Shown piece after piece: positions 55,661 through 64,000 of a DNA stretch of 64,000 nucleotides. The DNA comes from Clavulina sp. PMI_390. Lineage: Eukaryota > Basidiomycota > Agaricomycetes > Cantharellales > Hydnaceae. How positions within the stretch are numbered: position 1 is the first letter of the stretch; every line of letters begins with the position of its first letter. The stretch is taken from the NCBI GenBank assembly GCA_015039315.1, contig WIDE01000035.1:86765-150764 (forward strand), given 5' to 3'. The notes under the pieces were generated by a model. That model did not search any database. It saw only the letters and a list, made by a program, of their open reading frames with translations, and was not told the DNA's origin. The translations under genes were made by a program, and so were the position numbers.

Positions 55661-56378
55661 TTGGTGCTGAATATAGCGTGAAAGGTACGTTGTTGACTCC
55701 GAGGGCGAATTCAGACCAAGTGTTTGGTGACCGCGCTACCAGTCGCTCTTCCACACTTCCCGCTTGGCTCCCCACTTTCCAGGAAATTCTCCATTTAATG
55801 CTATGAATACCAGTACCATTTGTTGTCTCAAATACTCATGCTACCAATCTGGGGCAATAAGATCTTCGTGAGAGAGGTGAGCGTCCGACACAGGGCCGAA
55901 ATAGCCCCTTGCCTCTCGACGGGGATCGCTGCCCAGACATCTCCGACCCGACGGCAGGGCCTATCAGGTTCAGCTATGCCCGTCGCTGGCAATTTAGCGT
56001 GTTTTGGAAATCTCTGGAAATACCCTCCCAAATCTGAATGCTGATCCTGCACCTTGGTACCATCACGTGTCGTGTACCCCCCCAGCGGCAATCTGATCCG
56101 AAACTACCTGGGTGCTGGATACAGAAAGTGTACAGCCAATTCAGCGTGATAAAGCCTGCGAGAGCATCCGCTCCCATTGTTATCGCGCGATAAACTGTTG
56201 AATTGATGGAGTCACAGATTTGCCCCTCACCATAATTGGTTCCTGTTCGAGTAAGTAATACCACTGCCTTGTTCGCGTCACTTATTACCTCCTTCCTAAC
56301 TCCAACCCCCACCTTCCCGCACGCACACTCTCTCTTCTCTGCAGGTCAAACCCTTACTCTGTTGAAGCGCAACACAAC
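55661..56378. promoter_or_regulatory. Divergent promoter region
   Basis: 718 bases between the small mitochondrial-type gene and the Ser-rich gene. A pyrimidine-rich tract (about 56290-56340) precedes the plus-strand ATG. No named site. Confidence 0.4.
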
Positions 56379-57828
56379 ATGGCGTCAGATGATGTCCCAG
56401 ACCACCTCCGCCCCACTAGCTGGGGGATTAAGAAGCTTATTTCGGGTGCTAAGAACATTCATCTTCCAAACTCTATCATTCTCCCCAACGCCAAGGCTGG
56501 ACCGTCCAGGTTGCATACCGACTCGGAGGGATCGTCGTTCTTCTCCCCAGAAACGTTTATGAGCTATGCTACCACAGATTCGACCGTGACGATATCGAAT
56601 CTCCCTGGTGGGAAGCCAGAATCCATCCTTGTGTTTGATGAGGGGTTCGACATATTTCCCGACGACAAGGTGCTCGACAACACCCTTGTGATCGAGTCCA
56701 GCTCTCCGCCTCCCCCTGACGCAGGTGAGTCTTCACTATTACCACTGCGATGACGATCGTTATTGAGTAATATCCTATGTCGTAATACTAGGGTCTATTT
56801 CTTCCTCATTCTTCACTAGCCTAGCAATACCTACCTTGGAAGTGCGTGCTGCAACACCACTTACCCCCTCATTCCCCTCCTCCACAATAGATACCCTTGA
56901 ATCCTGCATCACGCCGATAAATACTTCCGCTCCCAGCTTCCCGGCCATATCCTCCCTTTCATTTCCGGACGCTGAGCAAGAGGCCAGGATAGTCAGTTTT
57001 GACAGTCCCAGCCCACCGACCTCACGGAGGAGGACAATACGGTCCTTGCCTATTCCTCCAAGACAAGGCTCTTCCTCCTCAGTCTCTTCGTCTTCGTCAT
57101 CATCTTCATCCTCCTCTTCGTCTTCGTCTATATATTCAGCTTCTGAAGAAAGTCTCGCGCCACCTCCTCGCGCACGCCCTCACTCATCCGCTCCCATGCC
57201 TGCTTCAGACACCCAAACCTACGCCACCTCCTTTTATCACCACTCCCATCCCCATAATACCAAAACCTCGCCCCCGAAAGACGAGGTAAAGTTTATTCTC
57301 AGCTCTGAGGTCTATATTCCACCGACTCTGCGGACACTCTACGAGTCCCAAGACCAAGAAGAGCAAGAGCAGGCATTTCCGTCCTCCGATGCGGACTCCT
57401 TTGCGGTCCCATCATCGGAACTATCCTCGCGGTCATTGGTATCGCACACGCTCCAACGCGTTCCTGCCCTACGCAAAGGCCGCAGACATGCAAGGAGTCG
57501 GTCATCGGTCGAAAGTACCCATACACTGGAAACGGTAGAGGAATCAAGCGGGGAGGGAAACTTCTTACATGCATTCGATCGGCGATGGGAGGACAGAAGG
57601 GTTTCGTGGAGTGGGGCGACGGAAATTGATTGGAATGTACTAGAGGATGCCCTTATTTCGGGCTCCGAAGAGGATAATCCTGGCAGGCAAGGGGATAAAG
57701 GTGGCGAGGTGCAGAACTATACTGGCGACGATGAGGACAAGCATTCCTATCAGTCAGAGGCCTTTGATACCACACGATTAACCCCTGTACCAGCAGCCTT
57801 TACTTTTCAGAGGAGTATCCAATGCTGA
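56379..57828 (+). CDS. Ser-rich protein with C-terminal EIDW motif, copy A
   Basis: Two exons (56379-56724, 56792-57828), 460 residues. The N terminus MASDDVPDHLRPTSWGIKKL is compact, with some conserved-looking hydrophobic residues and an acidic SILVFDEGFDIFPDD segment. The centre is Ser/Pro-rich with a 20-codon Ser run broken by one valine (57070-57129). Towards the end FDRRWEDRR leads into TEIDWNVLEDALIS, followed by an acidic tail. That W/acidic motif recurs in the next gene. I do not recognise a family. Domains, TMs and signals are absent. It may be a disordered regulatory protein, but nothing in the sequence specifies its role. Confidence 0.72.
57070..57129 (+). repeat. Serine codon tract
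   Basis: Twenty codons, 19 of them Ser (TCT, TCC, TCA and TCG mixed) and one Val, inside Ser-rich protein A. Mixed codons argue against recent slippage expansion. Confidence 0.8.
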
Positions 57829-58717
57829 GACTCGAAAACATGTTTCCCCAGGCGTGAATACTTGCAGATGCCTTCCCCACTGAGAATAGCTGAAATGGGC
57901 GCTCTGCTCAACTTGAATTCTACGGGAGCCGAATACCGCTACAATAAGCACTGCAGTCATATAGATTGTGAGCCGCGATTATGCGATGTAGCGGCGTCCG
58001 CTCGCATCTTGATGGATGGATTGAGGTGAGCGGGGCGAGAATCTCGGCGCCGCGAGATTACGCCAGCCCCCTCTGAGATCTCGGGGGTCATCATTGGCCG
58101 ACCCGGCCCTATCTCTCAGGTGTAGATCAAAACCCTATAATCGAATAAGCCCAGCACCGCAGAGCTCGCCATTTAGCGTGCAAATAGCTGGTCAAGGAAG
58201 TTTTCTTGGCAAAGAGTGACTGTCACAATCATCCTCTCAGCCTCCAGTTCACGCGCGCAATCTGGGAGTCGTCCACATCATTGAAAAAACCTTGGTATCT
58301 ATGATGACCCGAGATTCCATGCAGCTCATTGAATCATCACTGAGTCAATTTAGCAATTTTGAGTTGGCTCCAATACCTTGCGGGTTCCCATACAGTTGGT
58401 GTTGACGACCAACTTGCGCTTGGCTGCGCAATGATGCAGAGCACGGTATCATCAACTCCGAAGGCATAGTGAGTTGGATCTGGTGTCGAATGTGGGCTTG
58501 AACTGTCAAGGAACTGCAAAAGAGCGACTGCGACGTAGTCGTCGTCGCATCATGCACAGTCTGCTCCAGCCCAATGACAGAATCATGGTCTTGCCCCGCA
58601 GTCCTCTGTCATTGGATAAAAATCCATAATTTTGAAAATACCGTTTCCCCGCATACTTCCTCCAACACTTAGCGCGTGTGGCTGATCATCCACTTCCTCC
58701 ATTCCTAATCCAACAAA
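57829..58717. other. Spacer between the two Ser-rich genes
   Basis: 889 bases. It contains a 7-base inverted repeat with a 6-base loop at 58040-58059 (aatctcg, gcgccg, cgagatt). No coding frame is convincing. Confidence 0.4.
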
Positions 58718-59749
58718 ATGTCTATCTGGCGCAATACTACATCATACTCTCAAGGCTTCCCCAGGCCAGCCTGTGCTACTGCATCCAATCCGGAACGATT
58801 CATTCCGATCGAGAATAAACTCCAACCTTCCCAACCTACCAAACACCTTCAGCACGAAAATGAAGGTAAGGTCACTCGCATCCAGGCGGTTTAACAGCTG
58901 CAACTGTCTCTATAATACGAGCTAACTTGACATCTTCCAGCTCTTTCCTCAATCGCTAACATGACGCAGACTCCCTCAACAAGTAGCTATATCGTGTCCA
59001 CCACCCAATCCTCCTCCATAATCTGTGGCCTTAATTGTCCGAGTACCTCCAAATCCTCCGCTCCAAAATCGTGCTACATGCTTCCTCGAGATAGCCAACC
59101 GATTAAAAAGGAAGAGCTTGACACGGTTATGTCACAAAGAAAGTGCAGCGAACAACCTCTGTCCATGTTCTCAAATACACAGGCAGAGGCTAAAGTATCC
59201 CCGTTACCTCCACGTTCCCGAGACTATATACATCCTGGACCACGTCGCTCGTGTAGCGCCTCTCTACCCCCTTCTTCATCCCCCTCTCAACTACACCCAG
59301 ACACCTTCGCTCCGCGGCAAGCGTTGCAAAGGAATGGGACCAAGCTACAGCTCAACACTCAGCTCCCCGGCGCACTACCTTCTCGTGCGTCTTTTGATAC
59401 CCAAGGGCAGAGGAACTCTCCAGCCTCGTACCCAGATTCGCCCAAGATTCTGTTCACCCCATATCAATCCCAGCCTTCACTTTGCCCTGTAATCCAGCGA
59501 GCATTTACTGTGCCGCTGGCTCCGGTACTCGTAGAAGAGAGAATGGGGAAGTCTGACGTCCAACGAGGGATATCCATCGGGCACGAGCAGAGTGACGCGG
59601 TGCGCTCTCCGTGTCAATCTTCAAGCCCTTTGGATGTGTGCCGTCCATGCTCATTCGATGGACAATGGAAGCTAGAAGATGGGTATTCGCCGAGTGGAAG
59701 AGTGGAAATTGACTGGGAACTACTTGAAGACGCTCTGATGTGCCAGTGA
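58718..59749 (+). CDS. Ser-rich protein with C-terminal EIDW motif, copy B
   Basis: Two exons (58718-58865, 58941-59749), 318 residues. It starts MSIWRNTTSYSQGFPRP and is Ser/Pro/Gln-rich, with basic/Ser stretches (SRDYIHPGPRRSCSASL) and no folded domain. The last 30 residues read SFDGQWKLEDG then VEIDWELLEDALMCQ and stop. This end matches copy A (FDRRW, EIDWNVLEDAL) in order and spacing, although the rest of the two proteins has little visible similarity. That suggests either an old tandem duplication with decay of the disordered part, or a short shared interaction motif. Gene orientation is the same as copy A. Confidence 0.68.
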
Positions 59750-60247
59750 GCCAGGACGGCTACAGTGCCGTGACTGTGAATGTGCCTTACATTATAATAA
59801 TAAATAACGATCAAGCTGTACGCTTTACCTGATTAGAATATACTGGCGGTCAGGCATTTAAATTTTCCTGTAACGTGATTCGCGAGTTTACGCAAACTCT
59901 AAATTACCAGAGTCAGTGCATTTTGGGCTGTGTGGAGCAAATGAAGTCTGATAGCTCTCAAGAGTCATACTTTAAACGGGGCGGAGTGATAACAATGTGT
60001 ATGTGGGCAAGATGGACGGCCAGAAACTCAGGTCTGTGCTCGAAGAACAAATAAATTCGAGTCGCAATCGATCCATGGAATTGTAGATGCTACAGATATC
60101 CATAAATGATTATAGCTATTGGATGTTATAGCGAAAACACTCGTGGCGCCTAATTACATGTCGAGAATCAGTCCCACCAGTCCGAATCATCATCTGAATC
60201 GCGAGGATCACTCCAGTCGCTTGAATCGTCTACATAGTCCGAATTGC
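59750..60247. other. Convergent 3' region
   Basis: 498 bases between copy B and the F-box gene, A/T-rich, with a likely polyadenylation region near 59790-59810. No gene. Confidence 0.4.
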
Positions 60248-61555
60248 TCAAATCGCTTCACCCGTTAGATCGATTCGGCTCCACGAGCTGGGATCGCATT
60301 TCCACGGCCCATTTTTGTTTACCATACACTCTCCGTTGACCTTAACGTTGCAATTAACACTGCTGTCCCGTCCTAACGTGCTATATATGACACGAACACG
60401 AGCGAGGCGTGGGCCACAGTTGCCTGCTGAGGTCAAATGCTGCACAATAGCGGACGCGAGAGACTCTGTGATATCTTCTTCGCTTAACTCGCGAAGGAAA
60501 GGTGCACAGAAGAAGCTTTCATCGGCTTTTTCGACCGTCAGCTCAAGGTTGATAAGCTGAGGGAACAAGGCGAGACAATTAGGGGTAAGAGCAGGAATGA
60601 TATAGTCCTCAAGCCCTCTACGCATAACTGTATCATGTGGGACGGCAGCAGGGGAGGGTAGGTTCCCTACCTCGACAGTGTTCATTCGAGCATTGACCCT
60701 TATGCTCAGTGTTCGGAGTGTATTGCTCGCAAAACTAGTGATAATAGCCGATAACGAGGCTGCAGTCTGCGCGCCAACGGCGATCTTCAAGCACGCCAGG
60801 CTGGTAATAGATAGCCACATCTCTTGGAGTCTGGCGAAAGGCGGAGTGCGTCTGTCGCCCGTTCTTTTATTGGATGGCAGCTCAATTTTTTCAATGATCG
60901 GGCTAGTGGCGAAGGCTGAAATGATGGGGAGACGGGTTGTTGTGAGGGAGCGAAGGTTAGGGAGAATGGGGAGGGTATAGCGACCGAGCTGGGTGTTTCT
61001 TGACCTTTTGTCATTAATAAAAAACCTCCTATCGTCAAATGTGACCAGATCGGTGAGGGTTTGAGACCAAATCGCGCAGAAGCAGAGAGTCTGGCTGATT
61101 GATAGAGCACATTCGAATCTCACCACACGAGCCGACGTAAAGGCGGTTTGAAGCATTGCCAAAGCTTCTCCCGGCTCTCTTTTTGGATCACTCACGGTGA
61201 TAATGACACTTCGGATGGAGACTAACGCAGAGTATAACTCGCTCAGTCTCTCCAAGTCGATTGCGGCTGCACCAATCCTCCGACGCCTACCCCAAAATCT
61301 TCGATATAGACTTCTGGGGAACGGAATATTCACTGTTTTGCAGCAAGAAAGGAGATGCTTTTTCGCCAATAAGGAACGAACTGGCCTCTCCTCCAGCTCG
61401 TCAGGGGGTAGGCGCAGTGATTGGAATAATACACGCTGGGCTTCCTCTCCGAAGGATTTTGATACTACAGAGCATTCACCAAGGTCTTTACGACCGAGAT
61501 GGCTGAGAATTTCGCCCTCGATCTCAATAGGGAAGTGTCTAGGGAACTGATCCAT
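60248..61555 (-). CDS. F-box-like protein
   Basis: Single frame of 435 residues from the first true ATG (61555). Six further codons upstream are open but begin with GTG. The F-box-like region at residues 3-48 reads FPRHFPIEIEGEILSHLG, then KDLGECSVVSKSFGEEAQRVLFQSL. Later segments are hydrophobic strands with helical spacing such as LPILPNLRSLTTTRLPII and LQEMWLSITSLACLKIAV. It does not resemble either other F-box group in the window. SCF recruitment is inferred from the N-terminal motif. It lies convergent with Ser-rich gene B. Confidence 0.7.
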   Translation of the reverse strand: MDQFPRHFPIEIEGEILSHLGRKDLGECSVVSKSFGEEAQRVLFQSLRLPPDELEERPVRSLLAKKHLLSCCKTVNIPFPRSLYRRFWGRRRRIGAAAIDLERLSELYSALVSIRSVIITVSDPKREPGEALAMLQTAFTSARVVRFECALSISQTLCFCAIWSQTLTDLVTFDDRRFFINDKRSRNTQLGRYTLPILPNLRSLTTTRLPIISAFATSPIIEKIELPSNKRTGDRRTPPFARLQEMWLSITSLACLKIAVGAQTAASLSAIITSFASNTLRTLSIRVNARMNTVEVGNLPSPAAVPHDTVMRRGLEDYIIPALTPNCLALFPQLINLELTVEKADESFFCAPFLRELSEEDITESLASAIVQHLTSAGNCGPRLARVRVIYSTLGRDSSVNCNVKVNGECMVNKNGPWKCDPSSWSRIDLTGEAI

Positions 61556-61876
61556 GGTGGAGGACTCGGTCACGTGCCTGACGAGGACAAACTTAGGTGG
61601 CTCACTCCTTCACATCACTGAATGCGGGGAAAAGATTCAAAGGTGGCCGTTATCCTCGGCGGAGAAAGGTGCGATGCCGCTTGGTCCCCAAGAATACTTT
61701 TCTAACCATGAGATTGAAACTGGCGGTTTGACATGTAATAGGATTGGTATACACAAGCCTCTGCTTGATCAGGCACGATCTCCTTCGGCATGAAGGCGTG
61801 GAAATTACTACCGTGTAATTTCATGTAGAGCACATGCGACTCTAAGAAGTAAAGCAACCCGCGGCTAGCTGGCACG

Positions 61877-62922
61877 TTAAGCTTGACTCGTTCGCAATGG
61901 TACGGCAAGCCCGCCGGCCGGCTTCATGCAACCTACGGCTGATCCGCCAATGCTAACAAAGCCGAGGCGAACGATTTCGGCACCCTCAAGTGGTGTGGCT
62001 TGGTGAGCTACGAAGCTCATGGCATCCATGGCGATACTGCTCGTTCCTCGCTCAAGGGACGCCGAGGCGACGAGGTGGGGCGTTGAGCTTTTGCGGGTCT
62101 GAATGGTAGTCCTTGATGTCAATTCGAGTGATCTTCCAATATAAACCAACACGGTCCGAGAGGCGAACAGTTTATGAAGACTCACCAGAGAAACGAGGCA
62201 GGTATATTGAATCATGTTCAGGGTAAGATGGAAGGCGATATGGAATGATAATCGCGTGTTGAGCCACTCCATGTCGGGGTGTCGATCTCGTATTAAATTC
62301 CATAGTATGGTAGGAAGCAATAGCTGAAGTTGTTCCCTAATATGGGTGAATTGTGCAAGTCCAAGTAGGGCGATTGGCGGCCCTGAGTAATGTCGTGCTG
62401 CTGGATTACTTTATTGAATCGAAAGACGAAGACAGGCAAGCATCTCGATATCCAACAAATGCAGCTCCAATAGAATCTGATGAGAAGTTACGACAATGTA
62501 ACCTCATTAGGCACTCGAGGCTCGATCAACTGGTTCCAGATGCGAGTGTTCGGGAGGAGTATTTCCGAAGCACATCGCTTCGCCAATATTTCGGACATGC
62601 GTGGTCAATAGTTCCAGGGTCAGTGAACCAAGCGAGGCCGAAAAATCTGCTAGTGTAGTATTTCACAAACAACACGAGGCAAAGAGCATACGATACGTGA
62701 AGAGGTATATTGCGAATGACGAATAAAGCGTAGCAATTGCGGGCGTCGTCTTGCATTACCAGTTATTGCACTCCAAATAGCGAAGAAAAGCTCCATCGTG
62801 GGCCAAATCACATCAGTGAGCCAGGGAGGTGTGAAACATGTAGGCAATTGGGATTGGATGAGTTGAGACACACTCAGGGGTGGTTGTCGCGACACGATGG
62901 CACTGCTGATGATGGTCGTCAA
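61877..62922 (-). CDS. Possible multi-pass membrane protein, model unresolved
   Basis: Several minus-strand open pieces are compatible with one spliced gene. The ATG at 62922 opens MTTIISSAIVSRQPPLSVSQ and then PPWLTDVIWPTMELFFAIWSAI, a likely membrane segment. A second frame gives VSYALCLVLFVKYYTSRFFG and WFTDPGTIDHACPKYW. A third gives LPTILWNLIRDRHPDMEWLN and FHLTLNMIQYTCLVSLVSL. No set of standard GT..AG introns joined them convincingly, so it may be a pseudogene or an incorrect guess. Its ATG diverges from the next gene, 237 bases away. I do not recognise the family. Confidence 0.3.
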
Positions 62923-63159
62923 AGATGCTACACCATTACACCCGATTCGATTACGTTTGGAACACGCCGAGTAGTTGCCATGTCATTTGTCAGGCGCTCG
63001 GTGCTGCGCTCAGCCTGCAGCCGCGGTTGGTCGCGAGGGCGCTAAACTTTTGACGGCATTGCCTCGTCCAACAAACAGACCGCGACACCGCCCACCGAAG
63101 TAAACATACGCTGCCAAAAAGTGTAGCACCATTGGTTGTCACAGTTTCTTAGAAAGAGA

Positions 63160-64000
63160 ATGGAAATAGCCTCTCCTAGACCATCTTATAGACCTAGACC
63201 GCCCCCTCCGCCAATTCGTGTCCCAGCAAGTGCGTCTGGAAGCCGACCAACTACCCCAACAGCTTTGGCTGGTTTCTCCCCAGAAAACTTGCTTTATGAT
63301 CTGCCTCCCTCTGCAGGCCTACGTTCTCCTCCGCCTCCTCCACCCTCTGCAGGTGCTCGTTCTTTAGCGCGCTCTCGGTCTCCCCCTTCGACCAGTGCTC
63401 GACGTACATCATTCGGAGCTATCCTACAAAACAGTGGCGGTCAGGATGTATTCTCTCCGGTTCCTTCTCCCAAACGTCACGCTGCCTCTCTGGGAGGAAA
63501 TGAGCCGACTCAACGGGATCTTGATTCTTTCGCAGAGGCTTGTAGACGATGGTATGTTGGGCTCAAATAATGGGCTACCAGAGCCACCAACATTCAACAT
63601 GTATTTATTATTCCATCTTCCGAATTCAGGTACTATGAACAGAATCAGCTTGCCGGCAAGCAAATGCAGCATGCCCTGAACGAAGTAGACCCGTCACATC
63701 GTGCTACGTACACCCGAGTGCAAGCCGCAATCCGTTCAGCGTACCATGCGGACCAGACATTACGGAAGATTATGGAAGTACGTATTTCCGCTGTCACCCC
63801 CCCTAGGTCTTTTGTGGATGGATCGATGTTCCTGACGTGTCTGTCGTGCATCGACATTGAAAACAGTTTCGTGCCTTGGTGTCCTCGATAAACCCCGGAC
63901 AATCATTAACACCTGCGGCGCGTTCACAGCCTGGAGCGCCACTTGCAAAGAAGGAACGGCTCGAGAAGCTCCAGCATCTGGTTCAGACCTATTGCCTCTC
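63160..64000 (+). CDS. Proline-rich protein, 3' end outside window
   Basis: Start MEIASPRPSYRPRPPPPPIR at 63160, then PPSAGLRSPPPPPPSAGAR, a proline-rich N terminus of about 130 residues. Exon 1 ends in TG before the donor at about 63552 and joins to GTACTATGAA near 63630, giving RRWYYEQNQLAGKQMQ. Then RATYTRVQAAIRSAYHADQ and, after another intron, FRALVSSINPGQSL and KKERLEKLQHLV, running off the window. The helical part with conserved-looking Trp, Tyr and Arg suggests a folded domain of a fungal family I cannot name. The upstream GTG/TTG codons in frame are not used as starts here. Confidence 0.7.

Noticed and set aside
1..64000. CRISPR arrays, rRNA, tRNA genes, transposons, biosynthetic cluster
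   Set aside because: No repeat-spacer pattern, cloverleaf with a proper T-arm, transposase or reverse transcriptase motif, or backbone biosynthesis enzyme was seen on either strand.

Overview
The window is nuclear DNA of a filamentous basidiomycete, probably an Agaricomycete. Evidence: genes broken by many short introns of about 50 to 90 bases with GT..AG ends, genes packed on both strands, conserved eukaryotic nuclear genes (SLU7, KTI12, MDM31, PEX11, mitochondrial uS14, a SUV39/Clr4-type SET methyltransferase), and large Ser/Pro-rich reading frames. The species is not identifiable by eye. All gene models are hand-spliced from reading frame, splice-site and family patterns, so exon edges are predictions.

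Layout. 0.7-1.8 kb: mitochondrial ribosomal protein uS14 (minus) diverges from a small one-TM protein (plus). 2.0-14.9 kb: four tandem minus-strand paralogues of a 14-TM major facilitator transporter of the DHA2/vacuolar basic amino acid (Fnx1/Vba) type, all carrying an N-terminal acidic dileucine motif. 15.1-19.6 kb: a histone H3K9-type SET methyltransferase (plus), sharing a 185-base divergent promoter region with the fourth transporter. 19.8-25.3 kb: three tandem, apparently intronless F-box paralogues (minus). 26.0-30.4 kb: one long low-complexity Ser/Pro/His-rich protein (minus). 30.4-32.9 kb: gene-poor. 32.9-36.3 kb: a decayed full-length NmrA-like copy followed by its intact relative in the same orientation. 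36.6-41.9 kb: a fourth F-box protein and a proline-rich coiled-coil protein. 43.2-55.7 kb: dense housekeeping block with a RING plus RRM-like protein, SLU7, MDM31, KTI12, PEX11 and a one-TM coiled-coil protein. 56.4-59.7 kb: two neighbouring Ser-rich proteins that share a C-terminal tryptophan/acidic motif. 60.2-64.0 kb: a fifth F-box protein, an unresolved membrane-protein-like stretch, and a proline-rich gene running off the right edge.

How the genes fit together. No biosynthetic cluster, transposon, CRISPR array, tRNA or rRNA gene was recognised. The main theme is local duplication: four transporters, three F-box genes, an NmrA pair with one dead copy, and possibly the Ser-rich pair. Several genes are divergently arranged over short spacers (14,886/15,072; 51,364/51,593; 62,922/63,160), so shared promoters are likely. 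The most interesting leads are two SUMO-interaction-like motifs in the H3K9 methyltransferase tail, a predicted 3-base exon in the NmrA-like gene, the shared EIDW..LEDAL motif of the Ser-rich pair, and promoter elements kept at the same distance upstream of two of the duplicated transporters.
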